From Pedobacter rhizosphaerae (GTDB lineage Bacteria > Bacteroidota > Bacteroidia > Sphingobacteriales > Sphingobacteriaceae): a stretch of DNA of 64,000 nucleotides. Within the stretch, counting starts at the first letter, position 1; each line of letters opens with the position of its first letter. A program made the position numbers and the translations under genes. The notes beneath the pieces were generated by a model. The model had not been told where the DNA came from. It saw nothing but the letters and a program-made list of their open reading frames with translations, and searched no databases. Below are positions 55,473 to 64,000 of this stretch, piece after piece. The DNA lies in contig NZ_FOGG01000002.1 of NCBI RefSeq assembly GCF_900111155.1, positions 94,026 to 158,025 of the forward strand, read 5' to 3'.

Positions 55473-58463
55473 TTAAAGATTAAAGTTCAGTCCGAAAATT
55501 GCCGAGCGGGTTTTAGGATAAAAGTTACGGTAATCGATACCCGGTGTTTGTCCAGCCATATTAATTTCCGGATCTACTCCCTTATATTTAGTAATGATGA
55601 ATAGGTTGTTGCCTGAAGCATATACACGAAGCGTTTTGGTTCCTTTAATCTTAAAGGTGTAACCCAATGTTGCATTATCTAAGCGCAGGTAAGAACCACT
55701 TTCCAAATAGCGATCAGATACAAACTGTGCCTTATCATCATTAATCGATTCGGTAAGTGTTTGCGCTGCTATATTGGTCTGAAATGCATAAATAGGTGCA
55801 TTCATATCTGCAATGGTAGCATTGAGAATTTTATTTCCATATACACCACGGATAAAGAAGTTGAAATCAAATTGCTTATACCTAAACGTGTTGTTCCAGC
55901 CATACAACAATTTCGGCTGTGCCGAACCGGTTACCGTAAAATGTTCAAAGCCGGTGTTGGCTGTAGAAGCCACCCCATTTTTATCGTAGAAAGTCGATTT
56001 TCCATTAGCATCTTTTCCGGCATATCTCAAGGTGTAGAAAGTTCCCAAAGGCAAACCTTCTTTAATTACCTGGTAACCCAATGCACCTGATTGTCCCCTA
56101 CCGCCAACATTAGCCGTATAAAATTCGTTGGCCTGGAATAAATCATTTGAAATTGAAGTAATCTCGTTTTTGTTATGGGATAAGTTAATCGCTGTATTCC
56201 AGCTAAAATTATTTGTTTTTACTGGTGTGGTATTTAAGCTTAACTCAATCCCTTTATTGGTCATTTCGCCCACATTGGCCGTTAGTACATTAAAAGGGTA
56301 TTGGGTAGTAGACACCTGATAAGGGGCAATTAAATCGGTTGTTTTCTTATTATAAAAATCTAATGTACCTGATAACTTATTTTTAAATAAGCTAAAATCT
56401 AAACCAATGTTTACCGTTGCGGTACGCTCCCATTTCAAGTTTGGATTATCATTTTGAATCGGACCAATTGCCGTTAACCATTTGCCATTGGAGTAAAAGT
56501 ATGAGCCACTTTGTGCTCCATACACTAATCTGGCTGTGTAAGCATCAAAACCTACAGAGTTTCCTGAAACGCCATAGCCCGCACGTAATTTCAAATTGTC
56601 TACAAAACTCACATTGCTCATAAAACTTTCACGATCAATATTCCATCCTGCAGATACTGAAGGGAACATTCCCCATCTGTTATTTACACCAAATGCAGAT
56701 GAACCATCTCTACGAATGGTAGCTTGCAACAGGTATTTTCCTTTGTAATCATAAATTGCTCTTCCGTAAAAAGAGATTAACCTTAAAGTAGAGATATAGA
56801 TGCTACCGTAATTCACTACTGTTGATCCGTTACCATTACTTAACCCGATATTGTTCCACAAAAGATCATCAGACACGAAATTTTGTCCCGAGGTTTGGAA
56901 ACCATCGCCATTGCGATTCTCTTGCCACGAATAACCGGCAAGAAGCTTTAGGCCGTGATCACCAAAGTTCTTATCATAATTAAAATATCCTTCAAATACC
57001 TTTTGCGTATTTTTAATCGATGAGCGCTCAGCATAACCGTTAAAGCCCTGTTTGAGCATCGAATACCTGTTATTGTATAAGTTCTCATTAATTTGTTCGC
57101 TCTGCATAGAAACCATGGCATTGAAATCTAATCCATTAAGGATATTAACCTTGGCCGAGCCATTAATTAAATACAAATTGGTTTTACCCTGATAGGTATT
57201 GTTTTCGAGTAAAGCCACCGGATTATAATAACCACCTGTTCCAGTAGTTCTGGTCGGATCTTCATAGAAAGTACCATCAGCGTTGTAAACACCTACTGTT
57301 GGCAGGTAAGTAAACATATTATTATAAACCTGAGGTGCAATTCTATCATTTGTAGTATTGCTGTTGGTGAGGTTGATGTTCAATTTCAAGCGGTTATCAA
57401 ATAAACGTTGCTCCATATTGGCCCGCGCAATAAAGCGTTCCAATCCGGAGGTTTTGATAATCCCCTGGTTATCCAGGTAATTTAAACTGGCTCCATAAGA
57501 GGAATTTTCGCCCCCACCATTAAAATTGAGGTTGTGGTTATGAGAAAAGCCTGTTCTGGTTACCTCATCCAACCAATTGGTATTACTTCCGTTATCACTT
57601 ACTTTATCAAGCACTTTACCATTGTCTTTTAGGTATGTCCGCAATTGGTCGCCGGTAGCCATCTGGATACTGTTAGAAATACTTTCTGATGCAGCATAGG
57701 CACTGTAAGAAAGTTTTCCCAGACCTTTACCGGCATTTCGGGTAACAATCATAATTACACCATTGGCAGCTCTTGAACCATAGATTGCTGTTGATGAGGC
57801 ATCTTTAAGCACTTCCATACTTACAATATCATCTGGTGCAACCAGATCTATTGAAGCACCGGGAACCCCGTCAATCACGTAGAAAGGTTCTTGTGCCCCC
57901 TCTCTAAAGCTTGATGGTCCTCTCAGGATTACTGCCGGCTTATCATTTGGATTTCCGCTGCGCGTGATGTTTAATCCGGCAACTTTCCCCTGTAATAGCT
58001 GACCTGGTGAACTAACCACGCCTCGGTTAAATTCATCTTGCTTAATAGAGGTTACAGATCCGGTTATTTGATTTCTTTTGCTCTTTCCGTAACCGATGGT
58101 TACTTCCTGAAGGGCATTTGACTGCTCTTTAAGCTTGATATTTAGCGCTACCTGTTGCCCTGCGGTTAACGTATAACCAGAGAGTGTATCGGCTTGGTAG
58201 CCAATAGAGGTAAAGATGAATCGGTACGGACCGCCCATGGCCAATCCATTAAAGCTGAACAAGCCTTTAGAGGAAGAGGTTGTAACGGCAGTTTTTCGGG
58301 TGTTTTCATTTTCAGCCTTAACGGTTACGCCAGGAAGGGGTTGTCCGGAGACATCCCTAACTAAGCCTTTCACAGGCGATTCCTGGGCAAAAACCGGGCT
58401 AACTGAGCATATTATGCCCAGGCATAATAAACTCTTCAGTAATTTTTGTTTTGTTGAGTGCAT
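55473..58463 (-). CDS. SusC/RagA-family TonB-linked outer membrane transporter
   Basis: A 996-aa TonB-dependent barrel. Signal MHSTKQKLLKSLLCLGIICS; then a carboxypeptidase-regulatory-like domain (VKGLVRDVSGQPLPGVTVKA), TonB-box region LQEVTIGYGKSKRNQITG, plug (PGQLLQGKVAGLNITRSGNP; DDIVSMEVLKDASSTAIYGS) and barrel to the end (FYPKTRSAIFGLNFNL). No STN domain precedes the CarboxypepD_reg domain, which is odd for a transporter downstream of an ECF sigma/FecR pair. It starts 24 nt after the FecR stop. Confidence 0.93.
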   Translation of the reverse strand: MHSTKQKLLKSLLCLGIICSVSPVFAQESPVKGLVRDVSGQPLPGVTVKAENENTRKTAVTTSSSKGLFSFNGLAMGGPYRFIFTSIGYQADTLSGYTLTAGQQVALNIKLKEQSNALQEVTIGYGKSKRNQITGSVTSIKQDEFNRGVVSSPGQLLQGKVAGLNITRSGNPNDKPAVILRGPSSFREGAQEPFYVIDGVPGASIDLVAPDDIVSMEVLKDASSTAIYGSRAANGVIMIVTRNAGKGLGKLSYSAYAASESISNSIQMATGDQLRTYLKDNGKVLDKVSDNGSNTNWLDEVTRTGFSHNHNLNFNGGGENSSYGASLNYLDNQGIIKTSGLERFIARANMEQRLFDNRLKLNINLTNSNTTNDRIAPQVYNNMFTYLPTVGVYNADGTFYEDPTRTTGTGGYYNPVALLENNTYQGKTNLYLINGSAKVNILNGLDFNAMVSMQSEQINENLYNNRYSMLKQGFNGYAERSSIKNTQKVFEGYFNYDKNFGDHGLKLLAGYSWQENRNGDGFQTSGQNFVSDDLLWNNIGLSNGNGSTVVNYGSIYISTLRLISFYGRAIYDYKGKYLLQATIRRDGSSAFGVNNRWGMFPSVSAGWNIDRESFMSNVSFVDNLKLRAGYGVSGNSVGFDAYTARLVYGAQSGSYFYSNGKWLTAIGPIQNDNPNLKWERTATVNIGLDFSLFKNKLSGTLDFYNKKTTDLIAPYQVSTTQYPFNVLTANVGEMTNKGIELSLNTTPVKTNNFSWNTAINLSHNKNEITSISNDLFQANEFYTANVGGRGQSGALGYQVIKEGLPLGTFYTLRYAGKDANGKSTFYDKNGVASTANTGFEHFTVTGSAQPKLLYGWNNTFRYKQFDFNFFIRGVYGNKILNATIADMNAPIYAFQTNIAAQTLTESINDDKAQFVSDRYLESGSYLRLDNATLGYTFKIKGTKTLRVYASGNNLFIITKYKGVDPEINMAGQTPGIDYRNFYPKTRSAIFGLNFNL

Positions 58464-58487
58464 AATGTTCCTTTATATGTTTGGTTT

Positions 58488-59519
58488 CTATTGATTGCTT
58501 TTTTGGATGGTAAATTCTTGCTCCGATATTTTAATCAGCGTCATATTGTTAATCAGACAGATATCTGATAAAACCTGCCCGGCATCTTCTTTTTGTATAT
58601 CTACCTGCCCGGTGTAAGTAATCTGTTTAATATCTTTTTCAGCTGCATTGATGCAAAGGCCATATGCTTCGTTTAACAAACCGATTACTTTTCGAAGTGG
58701 TATATTCTTCATTGTAATCAGACTTCCCTTACGGGATAAAAATGTACTTGGCAGCGTACCCCTTTCTGTTGCCTTGATGATTTTGCTGAGTTGCTGTGCC
58801 GAATCATATACCAATACGGTACCCACAGTAGAAATATAAGCAGGTGCCTTATTGGCATTTACCTGTGTAACCTTGATTTTTCCGGTGTGGAGTTTTACCC
58901 TAACGAAATGCTTTCGTGCTAATGTATTGATGGTAAATGAGGTTCCGAGTGCAGTTGTTTTTAAGCCGCCTGCGTATACACTAAAAGGTCTATTAGGGTT
59001 TTTCCTGACTTTAAACCTGGCTTTCCCATCAAGATATACGGTTCTTAACGGCCCTTTAAATTCAGTTTCGAATTTAATCTGTGATTTAGGATAAACCGTT
59101 GCCAGGGAAGAATCAGGAAGCCTAACCGTTTTAACAGTTTCGTGGTTATTCACCACTGTTTTCCAGATGGGCTTACTGTTGATGGTTTGACGAATTACAG
59201 GGTTACTGGCCTGAAGATGCTGTTGCTGCACTCTCTGTTTATTGGAACTGTAGGATAACCATAAAGCTGCTCCAACAAGCATCACAATTGATGCTGCAGA
59301 CACATATTTAGCTAATTGTATGATTTTTAGCTTATGACTTTCCCGATTCCCTTCTATTTCGGTAATTCTCTTCAGAATATGCTGGTGCATCTCCTCCGAT
59401 TTACCTTTTGGAAGTTCATTTTCAGACCGGAAGGCTTTCCAGTCTTCATCATTGAAATATTGATGTATAATTTGTTTCAGGTTTCCCAATCGGGAAAGCC
59501 TCCCTTTTTTAGGCTTCAT
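58488..59519 (-). CDS. FecR-family anti-sigma factor
   Basis: A 343-aa inner-membrane regulator. The cytoplasmic N-terminus (MKPKKGRLSRLGNLKQIIHQ) leads to one membrane helix (YVSAASIVMLVGAALWLSYS, about 75-94). The periplasmic FecR domain is LPDSSLATVYPKSQIKFETE, GKARFKVRKNPNRPFSVYAG, GLKTTALGTSFTINTLA, and the C-terminal DUF4974 is IPLRKVIGLLNEAYGLCINA to the end. It holds the sigma factor inactive until a signal from the outer membrane arrives. I start at 59519; the frame extends to 59564 without conserved residues. Confidence 0.92.
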   Translation of the reverse strand: MKPKKGRLSRLGNLKQIIHQYFNDEDWKAFRSENELPKGKSEEMHQHILKRITEIEGNRESHKLKIIQLAKYVSAASIVMLVGAALWLSYSSNKQRVQQQHLQASNPVIRQTINSKPIWKTVVNNHETVKTVRLPDSSLATVYPKSQIKFETEFKGPLRTVYLDGKARFKVRKNPNRPFSVYAGGLKTTALGTSFTINTLARKHFVRVKLHTGKIKVTQVNANKAPAYISTVGTVLVYDSAQQLSKIIKATERGTLPSTFLSRKGSLITMKNIPLRKVIGLLNEAYGLCINAAEKDIKQITYTGQVDIQKEDAGQVLSDICLINNMTLIKISEQEFTIQKSNQ

Positions 59520-59596
59520 ATCAGTATTACGCACACCAATAACGCTACCCTTACGGCTTAACAATTATTTAATATTGAAAAAAATAAGTTTAGGCT

Positions 59597-60127
59597 TTAG
59601 AACAAAATATTGAACATATATTGCTTTAACCTGGAGAGTACTTTTCCGATGTGGCTTTCGACAGTTTTGGTAGATATGTCCATGATTTCTGCAATCTCTG
59701 CATAAGAAAGACCATTATTCCGGCTTAAATTGAATACCGTTTTTCTTATGGGTGGCATGGCGGCAATCTCTTGCTCAAACTGTTTCAACATATCCTTGCT
59801 CTCAATCATGTTCATCAGATTATCAGTAAAAGGATGTTGATCAGATTGTTGGTTATAGCGAAAGCGCGTAGCCTCCTTTCTAAGCTGATCGATCATGACC
59901 TGTCGAGCCATTCCAAAAAGCTGAATGTTTAATTCGAGGTTGTCAACCAGAGCTGTTCGCCGCTCCCACAACCGGATAAAGGTGAGCTGAACTACCTCTG
60001 AAGCAATGAAATCTGATTGTGTTTTGTAAAAAACAAAATCATAGATTGGCTTATGATAATTGAGATAGGCGTTATTGAAAACGGCCATATCTCCAGTTTT
60101 GATGCCATATATCATATCCTTCCCCAT
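59597..60127 (-). CDS. ECF RNA polymerase sigma factor (SusCD-linked type)
   Basis: A 176-aa sigma-70-family factor with region 2 (FNNAYLNYHKPIYDFVFYKT, EVVQLTFIRLWERR) and region 4 (MPPIRKTVFNLSRNNGLSYA, EIAEIMDISTKTVESHIGKV). It belongs to the Bacteroidota group that pairs with FecR. It leads the operon and is read towards FecR across a 77-nt gap. TATTTTTG 9 nt upstream of its ATG suggests a housekeeping promoter and a nearly leaderless message. Confidence 0.93.
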   Translation of the reverse strand: MGKDMIYGIKTGDMAVFNNAYLNYHKPIYDFVFYKTQSDFIASEVVQLTFIRLWERRTALVDNLELNIQLFGMARQVMIDQLRKEATRFRYNQQSDQHPFTDNLMNMIESKDMLKQFEQEIAAMPPIRKTVFNLSRNNGLSYAEIAEIMDISTKTVESHIGKVLSRLKQYMFNILF

Positions 60128-60135
60128 TGCGTGGG

Positions 60136-60143
60136 CAAAAATA
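60136..60143 (-). promoter_or_regulatory. -7 promoter element (TATTTTTG) of the ECF sigma gene
   Basis: Plus-strand CAAAAATA reads TATTTTTG on the minus strand, 8 nt before the ATG at 60127. The transcription start would fall very close to the start codon. Confidence 0.5.
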
Positions 60144-60250
60144 TCAGCTTTAACATCCTGCTAGTTTAAATTAACGTTATCAATACATGAATTTTTGTTA
60201 GGCTTTGATTGATGATTTCTCTTTACAAGGCAGGGGTACCGTATTAAGAT

Positions 60251-60990
60251 GCTGAAACAAGTTCAGCAAGACGGGATTTTTAATGGGATTTATTATTAGA
60301 TCTCTAATTATGCTCGTCACCCTGAACTTGTTTCAGGGCCTTACACTAAAGATGCTGAAATAAATTCAGCAGGACGATTATGAAGAAGTTCTCTTCTAAA
60401 ATCCACTCCAAAATCCGTCACCCTGAACTTTTTTCAGGGCCTTACAACTAAAGGTGTTGAAATAAATTCAGCAGGACGATTGTGAAGAAAATCTCTTCTA
60501 AAATCAAATCCAAAATCCCGTCATCCTGAACTTGTTTCAGGGTCTTACACTAAAGATGCTGAAATAAATTCAGCAGGACGATTATGAAGAAGTTCTCTTC
60601 TAAAATAAAATTCAAAATCCTTCACCCTGAACTTGTTTCAGGGGCTTATACTAAAGATGCTGAAATAAATTCAGCAGGACGGTTGTGAAGAAAATCTCTT
60701 CTAAAATCCACTCCAAAATCCCGTCACCCTGAACTTGTTTCAGGGTCTTACACTAAAGGTGCTGAAATAAATTCAGCAGGACGATATGAAGAAAATCTCT
60801 TCTAAAATCAAATCCAAAATCCGTCACACTGAACTTTTTTCAGGGGCTTATACTAAAGATGCTGAAATAAATTCAGCAGGACGGTTGTGAAGAAAATCTC
60901 TTCTAAAATCCACTCCAAAATCCCGTCACCCTGAACTTGTTTCAGGGTCTTACACTAAAGATGCTGAAATAAATTCAGCAGGACGGTTAC
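60251..60990. repeat. Tandem array of about 102-bp units with two palindromes each
   Basis: The string TTCAGCAGGACG recurs at 60365, 60467, 60569, 60670, 60772, 60872 and 60974, with a degenerate copy at 60262, so the period is 100-102 bp and there are about seven full units. Each unit has two short hairpins: CCCTGAA-N5-TTCAGGG and GCTGAA-N5-TTCAGC. Units differ by a few substitutions. It resembles REP/BIME-type palindromic elements. Confidence 0.9.
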
Positions 60991-61044
60991 CGAGAATCGC
61001 CTTAGAGATTAAATTATATTAACGCAGGGTTTATATGGGGCCAG

Positions 61045-61052
61045 TAGTTTTG
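61045..61052 (+). promoter_or_regulatory. -7 promoter element (TAGTTTTG) of the second SusC gene
   Basis: Exact TAnnTTTG, 70 nt before the ATG at 61123. It gives a 5' leader of about 65 nt that includes the hairpin at 61086-61101. Confidence 0.5.
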
Positions 61053-61085
61053 CGGCACCTAAGGGTTTAGGACAAATAAACTAAA

Positions 61086-61101
61086 TCGGTTTACGAACCG
61101 A
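61086..61101 (+). promoter_or_regulatory. Leader hairpin TCGGTT-tacg-AACCGA
   Basis: A perfect 6-bp stem with a tetraloop in the leader of the second SusC gene, 21 nt before the ATG. There is no T-run. It could influence translation or mRNA stability, or be a regulator site. Confidence 0.45.
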
Positions 61102-61122
61102 GAAAAACTAATTAATTAACAA

Positions 61123-64000
61123 ATGAAAAAACCACTACTGCTCATGCAGAAAGTTGTACTTTGCTCGTCATTGGCTTGCTTTCTGACAAGTGCAATTACG
61201 GCTCCTGTTATGGCGGCCGAGAATTTAAAAGGCAACTTTGCTACATCAAATCAGCAAGAGTCTGGAACCATCAGCGGTAAAATTGTTGATGAAAAGGGAG
61301 AACCCCTTCCCGGAGCCAGCGTTTTAATTAAAGAACTCAATAAAGTTGTTCAAAGCGACCTCAATGGTAGCTTCAGTGTAAACGTACCTACCGGCACTTA
61401 TAATCTGGTGGTAAGGTTTATATCTTACACCACAGTTACCTTCGATAAAGTTGTGGTTAAGGCCAAAGAAAACACGTCGTTAAACATTACCTTAAAAGGT
61501 GAAACAGGCACACTTAATGAGGTTTTGGTTGTGGGTTACGGTACTCAAAAAAGAGAAAATGCCACTGGTGCAGTAGACCAGATTACTTCTAAAAGCCTCG
61601 AAAACAGACCTATTACCAATCTTACCCAAGGTCTTCAGGGTTTACTACCTAACTTAAACCTTAAAATGCTAGACGGTAAGCCCACGCAATCGCCAAAGTA
61701 CAACATCAGGGGTACAACTTCCATTGGCCAGGGTGGTAACGCCTTAATCCTCATTGATGGATTTGAAGGTGATCCAAGCTTACTTAATCCTAACGATATA
61801 GAAACAGTTTCTATTTTAAAAGATGCCGCTTCTGCAGCTATTTACGGTGCCAGAGGAGTATTTGGTGTAGTATTAATTACAACAAAAAAGGCAGAGAAAG
61901 GACGTACAAGCATTAATTATTCTACCAACTATGCGCTAAAGAGCCCTTTACAAGTTCCGGAGTTTGTAACAGACGGTTATACCTGGGCTAAAATGTTCGC
62001 CGAAGCTTTCGTTAACGGTGACGGGGCTTTTCCTCAAAATGCTAACAAAACACAAAAGTTTTCTCAAGCCTACTTAGATGAATTTAAGAGAAGATCCGAG
62101 TCAGGACAACCTTATAACCAAATCGAAGTAAACCCAACAACTGGTGAGTATACCTATTACGGTAGCACCGACTATTACGCAGAACTTTATAAGAAAAACA
62201 CCGCAGCATTTGAAAATAACCTTTCGGTAAGCGGGGGTAGTGATAAAGCTTCTTATCTGGTATCGGGTAGATTCTTAAAGCAGGATGGCTTATTCCGTTA
62301 TAACAGTGACGATTACGAAATGAAAAACATTCGTGCTAGAGGAACTATCCAGGTATTTCCCTGGTTGAGTATTGATAACAATGCCGATTACTCAGTAATG
62401 AATTACCACAACCCTATTAACGTTGGTGAAGGAGGCGGAATCTGGAGAAATATTGCCGATGAAGGTAAACCAACAATGCCTATTTTTAACCCGGATGGTT
62501 CTCTCACCTTTGCGGCGGCTTATACCGTTGGTGATTTTATTTATGGTAAAAATGGTATTGATACCCGCCGGGAAGTTTTCCGCAATATTACCGGATTGAG
62601 AAGTAATTTCTTCAACAATAAACTGAGGGTAAATGCCGACTTTACATTTAGAAACACCAATGAAGATAAAGATCAGAAAAGAGTTCAGGTACCTTATAGC
62701 AATACAAAAGGCGTTATTTCTTATGTAGGAACAACAACCAACGACTTGCTATTCGATCAGCGTGAAACCAATTACCTGGCCACCAACATTTATGCGGAGT
62801 TTGAAGAGCGCTTTGGTAGCGATCATTACCTGAAAGCAATGGTGGGTTATAACTATGAGCAATCTACTTACAACCGGGTAGCCGTTCAACGTAACGGTAT
62901 CATTTTCGAGGATGCAACAGACCTTAACCTGGCCCAGGGCCAATCGATTACAACCGGTGGAGGCTATGAGCAATGGGCCATATTAGGTGGTTTTTCCAGA
63001 TTGAACTATTCCTTCAAAGACAGATACCTATTGGAGATTAATGCCCGCTATGATGGATCTTCCAAATTCCCTTCCAACCAACGTTACGGTTTTTTCCCTT
63101 CCGTTTCTGCCGGCTGGAAAGTAACCAAGGAACCATTTTGGAAAGTGTCTGACAAAATCATCTCAGATTTGAAAATAAGGGGCTCATATGGTTCTCTGGG
63201 CAACGGAAATATCAACTCTTATGAGTTTCAGGAAATCTTCAATATTTCTCAATCCAATATTATTTTAAACGGTGTTAAGCCTCAAACCACGAGAATACCT
63301 CTGGTATTACCCGATGGATTAACCTGGGAAACTTCGACTACTACCAACTTAGGTTTGGACCTGACCATGTTCTCGGGCCGTTTATCTTTTACAGGCGATG
63401 CCTATATCCGTAAAACCACAGATATGTTCACCTTAGGGCTTACTCCACCAGCTATTTTTGGTGCTACCCCACCAAAAGGAAATTATGCCAATTTAACTAC
63501 CCGCGGTTGGGAAGCTTCTGTGAGCTGGAATGATAGAATTGGTAAGGGAGACAAACCTTTACGATATAATGTACGGTTAACCTTGGCAGATAATAAAACG
63601 AAAATAGATAAATACAATAACCCTGATAAAGTGCTGACTGATTACTACGAGGGGCAAACTTTAGGAGAAATTTGGGGCTACGAAACCGAAGGTTTCTTTA
63701 TTGATGATGCTGATATTGCGGCTCATGCCAAACAAGATCCGCAAATGCGGGCTTCTCCTAGTGGCAAATGGTTTCCTGGCGATATTAAGTTAAGAGATCT
63801 AAACGGAGATGGGTTAATTAACGTTGGCGAAAACAAAGTGGGCAAATCGGGCGATAGAAGAATTATCGGAAATTCTGCTCCAAGGTATATGTATGGTATT
63901 AATTTGGGTGCAGATTGGCACAATGTTTTTTTCTCAGTATTTTTTCAGGGTGTAGGAAAGCAGCAATGGTATCCAAGCACAGAAACTGAGATGTTTTGGG
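61123..64000 (+). CDS. Second SusC/RagA-family TonB-linked outer membrane protein (3'-partial)
   Basis: 959 codons from ATG 61123 to the window edge with no stop. The protein starts MKKPLLLMQKVVLCSSLACF (signal), then SGTISGKIVDEKGEPLPGAS (CarboxypepD_reg), a TonB-box region LNEVLVVGYGTQKRENATGA, plug (ILIDGFEGDPSLLNPNDIET; VSILKDAASAAIYGARGVFG) and barrel segments such as RYLLEINARYDGSSKFP. No STN domain. It is divergent from the ECF sigma/SusCD operon and clearly a separate import system; its SusD partner should lie beyond the end. Confidence 0.93.
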   Translation, partial: MKKPLLLMQKVVLCSSLACFLTSAITAPVMAAENLKGNFATSNQQESGTISGKIVDEKGEPLPGASVLIKELNKVVQSDLNGSFSVNVPTGTYNLVVRFISYTTVTFDKVVVKAKENTSLNITLKGETGTLNEVLVVGYGTQKRENATGAVDQITSKSLENRPITNLTQGLQGLLPNLNLKMLDGKPTQSPKYNIRGTTSIGQGGNALILIDGFEGDPSLLNPNDIETVSILKDAASAAIYGARGVFGVVLITTKKAEKGRTSINYSTNYALKSPLQVPEFVTDGYTWAKMFAEAFVNGDGAFPQNANKTQKFSQAYLDEFKRRSESGQPYNQIEVNPTTGEYTYYGSTDYYAELYKKNTAAFENNLSVSGGSDKASYLVSGRFLKQDGLFRYNSDDYEMKNIRARGTIQVFPWLSIDNNADYSVMNYHNPINVGEGGGIWRNIADEGKPTMPIFNPDGSLTFAAAYTVGDFIYGKNGIDTRREVFRNITGLRSNFFNNKLRVNADFTFRNTNEDKDQKRVQVPYSNTKGVISYVGTTTNDLLFDQRETNYLATNIYAEFEERFGSDHYLKAMVGYNYEQSTYNRVAVQRNGIIFEDATDLNLAQGQSITTGGGYEQWAILGGFSRLNYSFKDRYLLEINARYDGSSKFPSNQRYGFFPSVSAGWKVTKEPFWKVSDKIISDLKIRGSYGSLGNGNINSYEFQEIFNISQSNIILNGVKPQTTRIPLVLPDGLTWETSTTTNLGLDLTMFSGRLSFTGDAYIRKTTDMFTLGLTPPAIFGATPPKGNYANLTTRGWEASVSWNDRIGKGDKPLRYNVRLTLADNKTKIDKYNNPDKVLTDYYEGQTLGEIWGYETEGFFIDDADIAAHAKQDPQMRASPSGKWFPGDIKLRDLNGDGLINVGENKVGKSGDRRIIGNSAPRYMYGINLGADWHNVFFSVFFQGVGKQQWYPSTETEMFW

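Larger units (their letters stand above)
60128..61122. other. 995-bp control region between divergent operons
   Basis: No gene is visible. It contains a minus-strand -7 element for the ECF sigma gene (60136-60143), a 730-bp tandem array (listed separately) and, at the right end, a plus-strand -7 element (61045-61052) and hairpin (61086-61101) in the leader of the second SusC gene. Confidence 0.7.

Noticed and set aside
60251..60990. CRISPR-like array
   Set aside because: The whole 102-bp unit is repeated with substitutions; there are no constant short repeats separated by unique spacers and no cas genes.

Overview
The window looks like a chromosomal stretch of a Bacteroidota member, most likely Sphingobacteriaceae (Pedobacter-like). 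The supporting signs are SusC/SusD pairs with an ECF sigma/FecR cassette, a fused SecDF, a long (316 aa) NusB, many lipoproteins with charged residues after the lipobox Cys, a low G+C content, A-rich leaders instead of Shine-Dalgarno sites, and repeated TAnnTTTG (-7) promoter elements. Family names come from recognised motifs; no database search was run.

Layout. 1-10.7 kb: metZ (partial), an OsmC protein, ispE, thyA, a RelB/YafQ-type toxin-antitoxin pair, folA, secDF, an NDH-2-type dehydrogenase, HMG-CoA lyase, and a small iron-permease-family/GNAT pair. 10.7-21.7 kb: divergent fba/accD around a cluster of inverted half-sites, a YCII protein, a LOG protein, cydAB, a Tat-exported metallo-beta-lactamase-fold protein, a cysteine desulfurase and glmM. 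22-31.5 kb: a methyltransferase/PAP2/ZIP operon, a Uma2 protein, a 47-aa DUF5522 protein, a beta-CASP exonuclease, coaE and ybbR, then nusB, DUF1573 and yajC with a TonB/MORN gene set between the two halves of that block, and an amino-acid dehydrogenase. 31.6-39 kb: an ABC exporter, a PUR-domain protein, ychF behind a heptamer repeat, a GNAT/MarR operon with a palindromic promoter, and an mgtE/HAD operon.

39-50 kb is accessory and surface-directed: a DUF4397 lipoprotein, an M60 gluzincin lipoprotein with a discoidin-like domain, tRNA-Arg(CCG), four overlapping or nearly abutting lipoprotein genes (Fn3/propeller, Ig/propeller, small Ig-like, leucine-rich repeat) and an S1-type sulfatase. This suggests attack on host or environmental glycoconjugates. 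50-60.1 kb: an unknown small protein, a Crp-like regulator, a lipoprotein of the endonuclease/exonuclease/phosphatase superfamily, then (minus strand) ECF sigma, FecR, SusC, SusD and a purple-acid-phosphatase-like enzyme. I read this locus as import linked to phosphoester cleavage. 60.25-60.98 kb is a tandem array of about 102-bp units, each with two small palindromes, followed by a second SusC gene that runs off the end.

The gene gaps are unusually rich in degenerate simple repeats (AACTG-, TATCAAG-, GTGGAAA- and CATTGGTTCA-type). I saw no CRISPR array, prophage or insertion sequence. The best candidates for something undescribed are the four-gene lipoprotein operon, the SusCD/phosphoesterase locus whose SusC lacks an STN signalling domain, and several promoter palindromes.
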